Part shown: positions 10,563 through 21,440 of the stretch, piece by piece
Position numbering within the stretch: position 1 is the stretch's first letter
How the letters are laid out: each line of letters begins with the position of its first letter
Source of the DNA: Sweltsa coloradensis
Lineage: Eukaryota > Arthropoda > Insecta > Plecoptera > Chloroperlidae
Reading direction: 5' to 3'
Assembly: GCA_024449915.1 (NCBI GenBank)
Contig: JAMZAV010001738.1
Location: 1-64,000, forward strand
DNA length: 64,000 nucleotides
The notes under the pieces: model-generated
What the model was told of the DNA's origin: nothing
The model's input: only the letters and a program-made list of their open reading frames with translations
Database searches by the model: none
Translations under genes and position numbers: made by a program

Positions 10563-11625
10563 ATTCGTGGGTCACTTTGCTTGAATCAACAACAGTTCTA
10601 TAGATGTCTCATTTTAGATAGAGCAAAGCGAAAAAGTTGATGGGTGGGCAAATGTTTACTCTTGATATGTTTTCAATGAGAATGTCATCAAATGTCAACA
10701 ACAATTCCTTTCATCCACTACTAAAATGCATCTTATCGATAAACTGTCCCACAAATGTGAAGTGACAATATTGATTGTTCGTTACTGCGAATCTAGACAA
10801 ACAGTCTTCAATAATAAATGCGTAAGCTGAACGATTTAAAATACTTCCACGAAGTTACAGGTGTAATGCAAAGTGTATAGACAACATACAAACATACCCT
10901 TAATCACACTAATCCGTTCTACTTGATGTACGCTAAAGTGAGTTGGATCCATCCATCCAAATCCAAATCCATAAATAAATAATGTCATCCTAATCTATGT
11001 CGGGCTATGAAACAAGTTTGAAATTGTTTTGTTACTATACTTTATAATTATTATTATCCAGGGCAGTTTGGCACTTTCAGAACCGAATTGAATTGATCAA
11101 AATTAAGTTATTTTAAGCAATTATTTCAAATAACAAAATTTTTGTAAAGATTTTTTAGTGTTTTTAAATATTTTTTATCATGTTTGTGTTGTTTTTTTCA
11201 TCGTGTTAGAAATATTTGGAAATTTTGGATTTTGGAATAAAGCTTTATTTGAGGTAAAAATTAAAATTTGATATACATTATTGCGATGGGGAAAAATGTA
11301 TTTATTTTTATGCACCAAAAAAAATGCGGTCAAATTGATAAAAACGTATCTTTTCCCCAGAGATAAATTTTGAAAGTTAACTGTTCGTCATCCAACGGCG
11401 TCGAATGTCTGCGACACACAAGAGTTGTTGTTGTTCGGTTGTTGTGAGTTGATGTATTTCAAAAGTATGAATAAGAATAACACTACATAAGTTAAGTGGA
11501 GTGACGCTTAAAGCAGAGCTCACTCGTCGCCATTGTTGTCAACAGTAAGAACATCTAAGAACATCGAATAACATATTACGATGCTTCAAAAGTCAGTTTG
11601 CCTGAAGGCTAATATAATTTAATTT
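10563..11625. other. AT-rich non-coding DNA
   Basis: Upstream of the IR gene. I see no gene, no long repeat and no tRNA in this stretch. Confidence 0.6.
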
Positions 11626-11652
11626 AATATCCTTTTAATCTGTGATAAAATG

Positions 11653-13002
11653 TAAAATTGCATGACAAAACTCACATGTCAAATTATTGTTGTTTTGATC
11701 TTGTAATTACGTAATTATATTTGTATTAAAATTAAAACGGTATAAAAGAGATGGATGAATGTGTGTATGAATGACCGCCCATGTGTATTTAAAGGGGTAT
11801 TTAACCGCTAAACTCAAAAAATATATTTCATTCAGGCTGACTAGTAATGGATTTAGCAATTAACAGAAAAATTATTGGGGCCGCCATGACCCCCCAAAAA
11901 ATTGTCAAACATGACATTTTTCGAGCTAGGTCCCATCGGCAAACATTTCCCATAAGAAATAACATGGGGACGATCTTTAAGCCCCGTGACCTTGGAGGAT
12001 TTTGTTCCAAAAAAATATTGGCCATTATTGACGTGTTCTACAGCCATTTCTGTAAATTCTCTATATTTTGTTTTGTAATTTGGGAAAGTAGTTCGTTCAA
12101 AATATGCTGATTACCAAGATGGGGTGTGATTTTGGAATGCATATTTTTGCGTGTTTGAGGGTATATTTGGGCACAGTTTCAAGATACGATGTAAAAAATG
12201 GGCATTTTAGATTGGTACTATGCTCTTTTATCTATGTGGACCAAAACAAAAGCAGGTTATAGCCGATTTAAGAAATTTTCCAAAACACCAATTTTCGCAA
12301 ATTTCTGGATCCAAAAAATTGAAAAATTGGTGTAAAATCACAGTTACAAAATATAATTTTTTAAACTTTCATTTTAGTGTAGTATTGTACTATAGATCAC
12401 GTGGTAAAAAATAGTTTTCTGGGTTTAATAGCCCCTTTAAGTGACTTTTGCATGTTAAATATTAATTTGTGTTTTAATATTTTGTAGTGTTCTAGTAGTA
12501 TTGTGTAGTAATATGCCATATTATAATTTGTATCAATTTGAATCTGTTATTTGAGAAACCAAATAAGTCACCCAAATTGCGTAAATGAGTTAAGATAGCC
12601 ATTTTCTTCAGAATTTCAAGACTATCGATTAGTAGAGAAACAAAATATTTTTCGATCTTGCCTGTGTAGTGTGTATATTACAGAAGTCAATTTTCCCGTT
12701 GAGTTGAGAAACCAAATGAGTCAGTCCATACGTTCTGAAGAAAAAATTGTATTGATTTGAGAAACGGAACAAGTCACTTTCAATAAAATGAGTCATTGGC
12801 TCTCATTGCCGAGAAATTTTAATTAAACAAAGTGTTAAAAAATGTAGTTTTATGTTTACTACAATAAACAATCACAAATACTTATGATACCACCTTATTT
12901 TTATTTATTTTACATATACCCGCCCCATTTGATCGAGAAACCAAATAAGTCCTCGCTAATTACACCCTCGTAATTATGAAATAATCTGTGCTCAAATTTA
13001 AA
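11653..13002. repeat. segmental tandem duplication, copy 1 (contains MITE)
   Basis: The sequence from ATTGCATGACAAAACTCACA to the CCTCGCTAATTACACCC end is repeated with only a few substitutions at 13003-13685. Copy 1 is about 1350 bp because a 648-bp MITE plus TTAA duplication sits inside; without it the unit is about 700 bp. Such high identity means a recent duplication. No coding sequence is visible. Confidence 0.93.
11793..12436 (+). mobile_element. TTAA-type MITE, copy 3, with paralogous empty site
   Basis: TTAA at 11789-11792 and 12437-12440 flank a 644-bp insert. The neighbouring duplicate reads GTGTATTTAAGTGAC with a single TTAA at 13136-13139, so the insertion and its 4-bp target duplication are seen directly. 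The ends read AGGGGTATTTAACC and, inverted, AGGGGCTATTAAACC. TTAA targets are typical of piggyBac-like elements. There is no transposase ORF. Confidence 0.88.
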
Positions 13003-13685
13003 ATTGCATGACAAAACTCACATGTTAAATAATTGTTGTTTTGATCTTGTAATTACGTAATTATATTTGTATTAAAATTTAAAACCGTATAAAAGAGATG
13101 GATGAATGTGTGTATGAATGACCGCCCATGTGTATTTAAGTGACTTTTGCATGTTAAATATTAATTTGTGTTTTAATATTTTGTAGTGTTCTAGTAGTAT
13201 TGTGTAGTAATATGCCATATTATAATTTGTATCAATTTGAATCTGTTATTTGAGAAACCAAATAAGTCACCCAAATTGCGTAAATGAGTTAAGATAGCCA
13301 TTTTCTTCAGAATTTCAAGACTATCGATTAGTAGAGAAACAAAATATTTTTCGATCTTGCCTGTGTAGTGTGTATATTACAGAAGTCAATTTTCCCGTTG
13401 AGTTGAGAAACCAAATGAGTCAGTCCATACGTTCTGAAGAAAAAATTGTATTGATTTGAGAAACGGAACAAGTCACTTTCAATAAAATGAGTCATTGGCT
13501 CTCATTGCCGAGAAATTTTAATTAAACAAAGTGTTAAAAAATGTAGTTTTATGTTTACTACAATAAACAATCATAAATACTTATGATACCACCTTATTTT
13601 TACTTATTTTACATATATCCGCCCCATTTGATTGAGAAACCAAATAAGTCCTCGCTAATTACACCCTCGTAATTATGAAATTATG
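13003..13685. repeat. segmental tandem duplication, copy 2 (empty site)
   Basis: Direct repeat of 11653-13002 without the MITE. Differences from copy 1 are isolated single bases. Confidence 0.93.
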
Positions 13686-13801
13686 TGCTCATAAATATCA
13701 ATATCAACAAAAATCAATGTAACTATGCCACATCTAAATAACTACATAAAAAAACATGCATTTTTTTACTTCAGGGTATGAAATGTACGTTTTTTGCGTT
13801 T

Positions 13802-14708
13802 TACTCAGAACAATGGTTACATGACTTATTCGGTTTCTTAAAAAACCGATTCATTTGTATCAAACATTTTAAAGGTTGGATGTACGAAAAGGCCTCACTG
13901 CCCTTAATCCCGCCTCTTATAAAGTCCTTAATCAATCAATCAATCAACAAACCACTACTACAAAATACCAGATTTTACAATATAAATTCTTATAAAATAC
14001 ACTCTATGTGTCCCTAAAAAACGTAAACTTATTGGGCAAAGACATGTCGATTATCTTGGACCATATTTTTTCAATTCGATACCCCTGGCTATCAGAAAAT
14101 GTACATCTTTAAGTTTGTTTAAATATTCGTTGCAAAAATGGATGAGTAAACCGGAATCATATTGCACTGTTCTAGAATTTATGAATGTCTTAAATTAATT
14201 GTGAACCCCAATTTATTAATTGTGTTTTTAAAAAAAAATTGTTTATGCCTTGACAAGGCATAAACAACCATTATGGTTCATGACTTATTCGGTTTCTTAA
14301 TAAGCCGTTCATTTGTATCAAACATTTAAAGTTGGATGTAAGAAAAGGCCTCACTGCCCTTAATCCCGCCTCTTATAAAGTTCCTTAATCAATCAATCAA
14401 TCAACAAACCACTACTACAAATACCAGATTTTACAATATAATACTTATAAATACACTCTATGTGTCCCTAAAAAACGTAAACTTATTGGCAAAGACATGT
14501 CGATTATCTTGGACCATAAATTTTTCAATTCGATACCCATGGCTATCAGAAAAATGTACATCTTTAAGTTTGTTTAAATATTTGTTGAAAAAATGGATGA
14601 GTAAACCAGAATCACATAGCACTGTTCTAGAATTTATGAATGTCTTAAATTAATTGTGAACCCCAATTTATTAATTGTGTTTTTAAAAAAAAATTGTTTA
14701 TGCCTTGT
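13802..14708 (+). repeat. tandem duplication of a 459-bp segment, probably LINE 3' end
   Basis: CATGACTTATTCGGTTTC occurs at about 13820 and 14279, and the following 430 bp match closely. Each unit has a CAATCAATCAATCAA tract after a GCCTTAATCCCGCC segment, like the 3' tails of non-LTR elements. It then has a short frame ending VLEFMNVLN that looks like the C-terminus of an element-encoded protein. A palindrome (TTTATGCCTTG and its inverse) marks the junction of the units at 14246-14268. Confidence 0.75.
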
Positions 14709-14736
14709 GTATTGTGTTTAATTTCTAAGTATTAAT

Positions 14737-15300
14737 TGAGCGAGCGTAGCGAGCGTCTCCACTTGACTCTTATGGCTCGAATGTCTGTTTTTTTTTGTTT
14801 TTTTTTCTGTTACTGCTTCGGTACAGGTCGCACCGTTTCTCTGATCGACCTGAAATTTTGCACACATGTACATACCACCTAGGCGGGTTGCTGTATAGTT
14901 TTTGAACAAAATCCGATAGTTGGTTATAAAAAAATAAAAAAAAAAAAAAAAAAAATGTACCGATCGTTATGAAATTTTGCAGGGTCAATAAGTACAACAT
15001 TCTCTCCTTTTTTTTCCAAATTTTCAGCTAAATCGGTCAAGACCTTAAAGACTTATTGGTAATCATATTTCGAAAAATGATGTTAAAAAATTAAGAAGGC
15101 AGTGAAGATAACAAAGATACACTTTAGAAGGCATGACGTGAATTAGAACAATGCAAAGATGTTGGAATAGTAATAGTGTACAATGTCAATATCCAGTTAG
15201 GCCTACACTGTGTGGTGGGCCTTATGGGAATGTCGTACTCGGGTCATGTTGCACATACCGGTGCTCGCTCAACAACGCGTCCAACTGAGCGTTTTCCTAG
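14737..15300 (+). mobile_element. Helentron-like non-autonomous element, subfamily C
   Basis: The 5' end reads TTGAGCGAGC (14736-14745). The internal 3' repeat reads GCTCGCTCAA (15263-15272), its exact inverse, although both differ from the TTGGATGAGCG pair of the other copies. The 3' hairpin is AACGC (15274-15278) and GCGTT (15289-15293), and the terminus is CTAG at 15297-15300 followed by T. The interior is unrelated to subfamilies A and B. Confidence 0.75.
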
Positions 15301-15424
15301 TATATTTGTGAGCACTATGTCTATTACTTATTGTTATATATATACAAGTTTCTGCATATTTTTAAGTTGTTATTTTTTGTTACATCTATCAGTTTCCGCA
15401 TATAAATGATGTGTATTATTTTTG

Positions 15425-15595
15425 ACAGCCCGCACACAAGAGGTTTTCACTTATGCGGGCTTCCTATTGTGTATATTTAATAGATTTTTGTCATCACAGG
15501 TATGCTCATAACTTTGAATTGTTTACTTATCTGACCTGATGTAATGTATATTTGCAGGAATAAAATGCATTAAAATTGAATTGAATTGAATCAAT
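15425..15595 (+). repeat. probable non-LTR element 3' end with AATTG tail
   Basis: A GCCCGCACACAAGAGG stretch with a later AGGAATAAAATGCATT and a repeated AATTG tail looks like a retroposon 3' end. A similar arrangement (GGGCTTCT, then AATAAAA, then TCTGAA repeats) occurs at 19235-19385. Confidence 0.45.
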
Positions 15596-15679
15596 CTCTC
15601 TCTCTTTCTAGCCGTCCCACCTGGTCGTCGCACTCTTGGTGACTGTCACCTCTCACATTCCTTCCCCTTACCATGTACA

Positions 15680-16560
15680 GACGGCGAATGTGACTCTAAA
15701 GAGCGTTTTCAACATTTCCGTGAAAATCGTAAACTTCGTCAAGGCCGTTGGAATCGCGCTTATTTGAAAAGCAATGCAAAGAGATGGGTAGTGAGAAGTG
15801 ATCATAAATCTCTTCTTCTACACACCGAGGTACGTTGGCTTCGGGGGGAAAGTGTTGATGAAACTTGTGGAACTCCGTGATGAAGTCGCGATGTTTCTGG
15901 ACGAGAAAGCGATTATGCAGAACGCGGATTTCGTTCTCAAGCTCACATATATATTTGGACAAAATATTTTTAAAATTAAATGAGCTGAATTTGTATTTTT
16001 AAGGATCTGAAGGAGCTGATGGCAAGTAAGACTTTTTTGAAACATCTGAAACCTTTATTATCGAAAATGAGTTGGAACCAGCAGAGGGCATTATCACCAC
16101 GATCTCCGCAAATTTGAAGGGGTTGAAAGAGAATGTTGATTGTTACTTCCTTGAAGAGATGGAAAACTGCCAGGAAAAGAAGTGGATTGAGAATCCGTTT
16201 CAGAGTGACACGACGACTGGCATTTGTCTGGATCCAACAATTTCTTCAGAAGCTTCAAATGTGCTGCTACCTTTCACATCTAAGTACAATGAGAAGTTGG
16301 TTTTTCAGCTGTGGTAGGAATTAAAACAAAATAATATAGAAACAAGCTGAAACTGACGAACTCCTTGGGCCTGAAAATAACGTCACCGTCACCGCCGTCA
16401 TTAACACAGCTCGAAAACAAGTGCACCCCTTGCACACTCCTCGTTATGAAAATTATTTAACCCCCCTCCTTATTTATACATAAATTTATCTCTTGGTGGG
16501 TCGCGAAAGTTTGTTGTTTTAAAAATTGGTCGTGGTTAAAAATGTTTGGGAAGCTCTGGT
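15680..16560 (+). pseudogene. broken hAT transposase (ZBED5-like)
   Basis: Translated pieces in different plus frames match the ZBED5/GTF2IRD2-type hAT transposase as I know it: first SVFNISVKIVNFVKA, then the LLLHTEVRW block in another frame, then VELRDEVAMFLDEKAI, then after a stop IENPF and a hydrophobic segment up to 16317. Frameshifts and stops separate the pieces. The 3' flank reads GGTGGGTCGCGAAAG, then AAAATGTTTGGGAAGCTCTG, like the terminal region of vertebrate and invertebrate hAT copies. It is a dead element on the strand opposite to Limpet. Confidence 0.75.
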
Positions 16561-16604
16561 AGGTTTAGACCCTACCAAGTGCATGTGAAATAAAACATGA
16601 AACA

Positions 16605-16626
16605 ACAACGTTTCCATTTCTTTATT
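16605..16626 (-). terminator. candidate polyadenylation site of Limpet
   Basis: On the minus strand AATAAA (16626-16621) is followed by a GT-rich TTGTTGTTTC stretch, the usual layout of a cleavage site. It would give a 3' UTR of about 1.8 kb. Other AATAAA matches occur at 17551-17556 and 18312-18317, so a shorter 3' UTR is possible. Confidence 0.4.
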
Positions 16627-18418
16627 ACTGGGTTACTTTATAAACAGAATATACAATACTCTAGTATAATAATCAAAAACATTAGGCACAAATTTTACAA
16701 ATTCATAATGCAGCTTTTGTCATGAACAATGGCTATCCATTTTAAAACATTCCTTGCGTGCAACATTGCGCCCCTTTGACTAGATAGTCATAGTTTAATA
16801 AAAGCAAAATAAAAACACATTGTTGATTAAAAGTATTTGCAGAGAAGAGTGTGAATATATATGAAAAATTATTTTACAATAAAAAGTAAAAATCGAATCA
16901 TGCTCCTAATGTAATTTACCTACACTTTCCAACACCCACATTTAAATAGCACCGACAACATTGTTCACATTTCTAAAACAATAACAATAATTACTTTGCC
17001 TATACAAATAAATGCATAACATTAGAATCTAACAAAACCATTTCTAAACTAAACAAAAGAGCAACAAGAAAACTGTTTTGCTAAACATTACATAACAAGT
17101 TTTTTTCATAAACTACAATATTTGCTTTTTTTCTTATTTTTTTCTCATCTTATTTGGAAAAAAATGAAAACATTCTGTTTCCTTTTTGGAAATTTGCAAG
17201 TATTTTTGCAACAATTTCTGATCCTTGTTCATGCCCAATGGATAACCTTGGTGCATCGAAACAATTAACAAAAACAGCAAATTTCCAGACATAAGGCCAC
17301 TTTTATCTACTGCATTATTCATATATCACATTTAACAGATTTTGTGTTTGTGATTTGTGTTTGTGTTTTTGTGTATGTTTTAAATGTACATGTTCTACCA
17401 ACACAATAGTTGGTACCTATACTTATAAGCAATATGGCTGAATCATTTTGTTAGTGCACAATAAGCCCCACTGCCCTAGTATATTACTGTATCCAATTTT
17501 TATGGAACAATATATATATATATATATATATTTGAATTGATAAATATGTATTTATTTCTTAAAATTATGTTAATATGTATTATTATTTAATATCCTATTG
17601 ATTTCAATAGCACTTTCAAAAATATACTTTCTAGTAGTACATACATATTATTTCACTAGGGAAGCTTAAATTCCCTATCCCTACCTTGCAAAGTATGTGT
17701 AGATTAGGGTTATAGTAAATTTGCCAAGACTTGCATAGCAAAACTTTATGTAACTGGGCCAAATACAGTTTAAAATACGCTACGTAATACACCACAACAG
17801 AATATTATTAGCCTATAAGGAAGATAGATTTCAAATTTAACCTAAATAATGCTTGTTTGGTGTTTGGATTCGTTTTGAAGTAAAACGTTCATATTCAACT
17901 GTGTTTGAAACGCTGACGAATCAACATTTTTGCTGTTAGAAGTTTACCATAAAAAATGTTTTTATGAAAAATATTTTTGATTTGATACATATTTTTGTTT
18001 TGTCTACTTGTAGTGTATTTTAAGGCATTTTTTGTTGACTAATCTGCTGTGTAAATAATGACTTAATGTAAAAGCTTAATGATTAAAATCTCTGTGTAAC
18101 AATACAGTGTAGTATTATGTGTGTGTTATATACTATATTAAAAGTAAATAATTTTAAAACTAGCTTCCTCTTATTCTCAGTAAAGAGGTTTTACTGAGAA
18201 AAAAGTTTCTTAGGAAAATCGTGATGGTCGATATTTATGATATGACACGATGAGCTGAATGATGCGTGAAACGTCTCGATGTTTGGTACGTAGTAAAAAC
18301 TGTCAAGGCATTTTATTGATTGACTGTTGAAGACGTATGTCAAACCCGAGTGACCTGGGGTTTGGGTGATGATATGCTAGATCCTAGGATGAGGTGAATG
18401 AGGAGACCAACGGTTTGT
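16627..18418 (-). other. Lmpt: probable Limpet 3' untranslated region
   Basis: AT-rich sequence downstream of the Limpet stop codon, without repeats, genes or coding frames, apart from a short (TA)n tract at about 17513-17531. The assignment rests on position and the polyA candidates only. Confidence 0.45.
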
Positions 18419-18576
18419 CTACATCAGCTTCTGCTTGGCGCACTCGGGGCAGATGATGTCCTCGGCGTCGGTGATGAAGCCGCGTCCGACCAGCGAAGTC
18501 TTGCACGAGGCGCAGATGAAGCAGTCGTTGTGCCAGTGTCGGTCCTCGAACGAGATGAATCGCGTGCCTCCGATAC
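18419..18576 (-). CDS. Lmpt: Limpet, last coding exon (LIM C-terminal end)
   Basis: Encodes the last 51 residues and a TAG stop at 18419-18421. It opens after a CGCAG acceptor in phase 1 and restores the glycine codon split with the previous exon. GTRFISFEDRHWHNDC supplies the H-x2-C pair, CASC the second zinc site, and CPEC the last cysteines, ending AKQKLM. This matches the C-terminus of arthropod Limpet and resembles vertebrate FHL proteins. It completes the LIM domain whose CTAC opens in the preceding exon. FHL/Limpet proteins are muscle-associated adaptors with no enzyme activity. Confidence 0.95.
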
Positions 18577-18579
18577 CTG

Positions 18580-18682
18580 CGACAAGAACAAGACCACTTA
18601 GCATCACTGCCCTTCAACAAGAACAATACCACTTACAACCACTGCCCTTCAACAAGAACAATACCACTTAGCACCACTGCAC
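18580..18682. repeat. 35-bp tandem repeat at the splice acceptor of the last Limpet exon
   Basis: ACAAGAACAA recurs at 18582, 18617 and 18652, with the intervening ACCACTTA and CACTGCC also repeated. The first unit contains the branch and pyrimidine region immediately before the acceptor at 18577-18579. Confidence 0.85.
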
Positions 18683-18699
18683 ACCAGATAATTTACAAC

Positions 18700-19140
18700 T
18701 ACGTATCCCAGTAAACATAGTGATATCTTTAAGACATCTTTTTTGAGTCATCATGTCATGATGTCTTTTAATGACATCTTTAAGATAACAAGAGGATAAT
18801 ATCTTTCATCTACCTAAAATTAGCATGTCATTTAAAGATATCTTTCCCGTATCTTTAACACCACTAAATAATGTCAAGATGACAAATGTGAGAGAAGGCG
18901 CCTCTCAAAGATATCTTTTTTGCATCCGTATTCATACCCTAAGATGACATGAGTAAATTGCAAATTCCGATGACTTTTAAAGATATCTTTAAAGCATCTT
19001 TATTTATTCCATAAAATGACATGTCAAAATTTCAAAGTTCATTGATTTTTCAAGATATCTTAAAGGCATCTTTACCCTTACCCTAAAATGACATGAGTGA
19101 ATTGCAATTTCCGTTGACTTTTAAAGATATTGCTATCTAA
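18700..19140. repeat. tandem repeat of about 71 bp built around AAAGATATCTTT
   Basis: The 12-bp palindrome AAAGATATCTTT occurs at 18834, 18907 and 18979, with near copies at about 19050 and 19122. TGACATG motifs recur at about 18944, 19016 and 19087. It lies in the last Limpet intron and has no coding sequence. Confidence 0.75.
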
Positions 19141-19234
19141 GATTAGTTTGTGTGGTCTTAAAGGAAAATGTTGGGATGTTAATATATTAATAATATATTT
19201 TATATTTAAAATGTAGTCTAGCTGCCTGGATGTA

Positions 19235-19385
19235 CAAATGTAAATATTCCATTTCAGAGATAATGGCCCACACTCAAGTCTACATAGACTTTGTGGGCTT
19301 CTCAAGATTATATGTATCAAATGCTTATTATAAATGTAACATGTATTTATTTGAAAATAAAAGCGCATCTGAATCTGAATCTGAT
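19235..19385 (+). repeat. non-LTR element 3' tail with TCTGAA repeats
   Basis: A GTGGGCTTCTCAAG segment is followed by GAAAATAAAAGCGCATC and tandem TCTGAA units, the layout of LINE 3' ends. Confidence 0.5.
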
Positions 19386-19439
19386 AAGGTCGTACCTTAG
19401 TAACCGTGTTCAGTTTGTTACAAATAACTATGAAATATC

Positions 19440-20520
19440 ATCTTGAATGCTAGCCAGTGCCAAATCAGATAATTTACCGGTCACATCAGGTGTGCCTCAG
19501 GGATCTGTGTTGGGCCCTCTGATTTACACACTCTACGTCAACTATATTTGTAGCTATATAGCCACAATTTTTAAAATTATCATGTATGCTGACAGCACCA
19601 CAGTTATTGTTAGTGCTAAGAACTTGGAAGAATTGATAGCTATTTTATTTATTTATTAATGAATAAATTGCAAGTATATTTTGCTACAAATAACCTAGTA
19701 GGCCTACTCAATAAGGAAAAAACAAGGGTAATATTGTTCTCCGCTAGTGGTGTATCTGATTCATTTTTAACAATACTTGACGAACGGTGTAATATTAAAC
19801 AATGCAATTTTTATAAAAAAAATTGGAATATTTGTCTTTCAATTTCTTAAGTGGAGTAACCAGCTAATGTGTGCTTGATTATTATTGTGTGATTAAATGA
19901 TTACAATGTGTGCAAGGATTAATTCCTGTAGTTATGCTTTTAAACAGATCCGTAATTTATGTGATTTAGATTCCCTGTTAACGATGGATTATGGTTATGT
20001 ATATTCGGTGCTAAGGTACGGTGCCATAGAATGGGGCGAATGCACAAACGTGGATATAGTTCTTAAAGCTCAAAAAAGAGTGCTAAGGTCAATGTTAGGA
20101 TTAAGCCATAGGACATCATGCAAACTAATTTTTAAACAATTGAGAACATTAACTGTACCCAGTTTACATATTTTTAACTCAGTTTTATGGGTGGCTAATT
20201 TTACTAAGAATGATGAAATTCATTCGTATAATACCAGATGACAGAAAGATGTTCACACTGTGAAAATTAAGGTGTTTTAAGAGATTAAGATTAAGATTGT
20301 ACAATAAAGGTCCGACTGATATTAAGAAAATTGACTCATTTCATCGTTTTAAGTCAGTTTTTAAGGAATATCTATTGGATAGTGCATTCTGTACTGATTG
20401 TCATGATTGTGATATAGATAAATTGAATGTACATTTTTGTAAAATGACGAAATCAGTACAGTTGCCAATTAACCTGATAGGTGCTATTGTCAGTAAAAGA
20501 CCGGCTGCAGTTTGACGATT
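19440..20520 (+). pseudogene. non-LTR retrotransposon reverse transcriptase remnant
   Basis: Pieces of an RT: SGVPQGSVLGPLIYTLYVN (motif before the active site), then MYADSTTV where functional enzymes have YADD, then a thumb region from about 19897 with the YSVLRYGAIEWG and AQKRVLRSMLGL segments common in CR1/Jockey-type LINEs. Several stops and frameshifts interrupt it, and the second catalytic aspartate is lost. It sits antisense in the last Limpet intron. Confidence 0.88.
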
Positions 20521-20940
20521 TGGCAACTTTGTATAATAATTCAGAAGCATAGGCCTAATTAAGAAGCGACAAATTGACCTACAAGGGTTGCTTATTTTGT
20601 TCAATAATGCACTATTGTATGAAAGTTATGAGACTACGTCCATCATCAACTTAAGTTATCTAACTGACTTTTCGTGAATACAATATTAATGTCGTCATGT
20701 AATAGACGATTTTTCGAATTACCAGCGTCCTCGATATGACAACGTTACGGAAATCAGGGAATAGGGCAACTTTAAATGTTTTTGCCTTGCAAGTTCTGTT
20801 ACAGGAAGAGTTGAAACCGACCAATGATATAAATTGCAGAAATTGAGATGTAAAAGAAACATTACAACAAAACAAAATAGCTAATTAGCAGCAAACTTAA
20901 ATTGTCAAACTTGCTCGAGAGAAAGGGAGGTGTAGCCTAC

Positions 20941-21127
20941 CTGTGATTGGCTTGACGCAAGCGGTGCACCGCTTGGCAAACAGCTCCCCGAAGCACTCGG
21001 CACAATACGGCTTCTCATCCCGAGAAGTGAATCTCTGTCCAGCCAGCGAAGTGTTGCAGTGGGTGCAAGTGAAGCACTCGCGATGCCAGGGCTCGTTCTT
21101 GTAGGTCACACCTCCCGAGGTGATGAT
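20941..21127 (-). CDS. Lmpt: Limpet exon (LIM domain, fourth of five visible exons)
   Basis: 187 nt, entering in phase 0 after a TGCTTCAG acceptor and leaving in phase 1 at CACAG|GTAGGC. It encodes IITSGGVTYKNEPWHREC with CTHC and CAEC zinc pairs, then CTAC, which opens the last LIM domain. The translation closely follows arthropod Limpet and aligns with the PITTGGVTYREQPWHKEC block of vertebrate FHL. Confidence 0.96.
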
Positions 21128-21139
21128 CTGAAGCATGGA

Positions 21140-21190
21140 GGTGTGTGTGAGACAGACAGACAGACAGCGCAGGCGGACAGGCAGGCAGGC

Positions 21191-21226
<36 letters not shown>

Positions 21227-21279
21227 GGACAGACGGACGGACGGACAGACAGACAGACAGACGGACAGACGGACGGACG

Positions 21280-21331
<52 letters not shown>

Positions 21332-21385
21332 GGCAGGCAGGCAGGCAGGCAGGGCAGGCGGACGGACAGACAGACAGACTCTAAT
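21140..21385. repeat. (CAGA)n microsatellite with CGGA variants
   Basis: About 230 bp of CAGA and CGGA units with a GGCA-rich end. On the gene strand this is a (TCTG)n tract that ends about 25 bp before the acceptor of the Limpet exon at 21127. Long frames across it are artefacts. Confidence 0.97.
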
Positions 21386-21440
21386 GCTCGTTATAATGCT
21401 AATACTTAGGACTCTATTATAGGACACAAACTACGAACAG

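Noticed and set aside
20897..21422. Long frames on both strands with Ser/Val/Cys-rich or Arg/Gln/Thr-rich repeats
   Set aside because: They are translations of the (CAGA)n tract; only the end on the minus strand is real Limpet exon.
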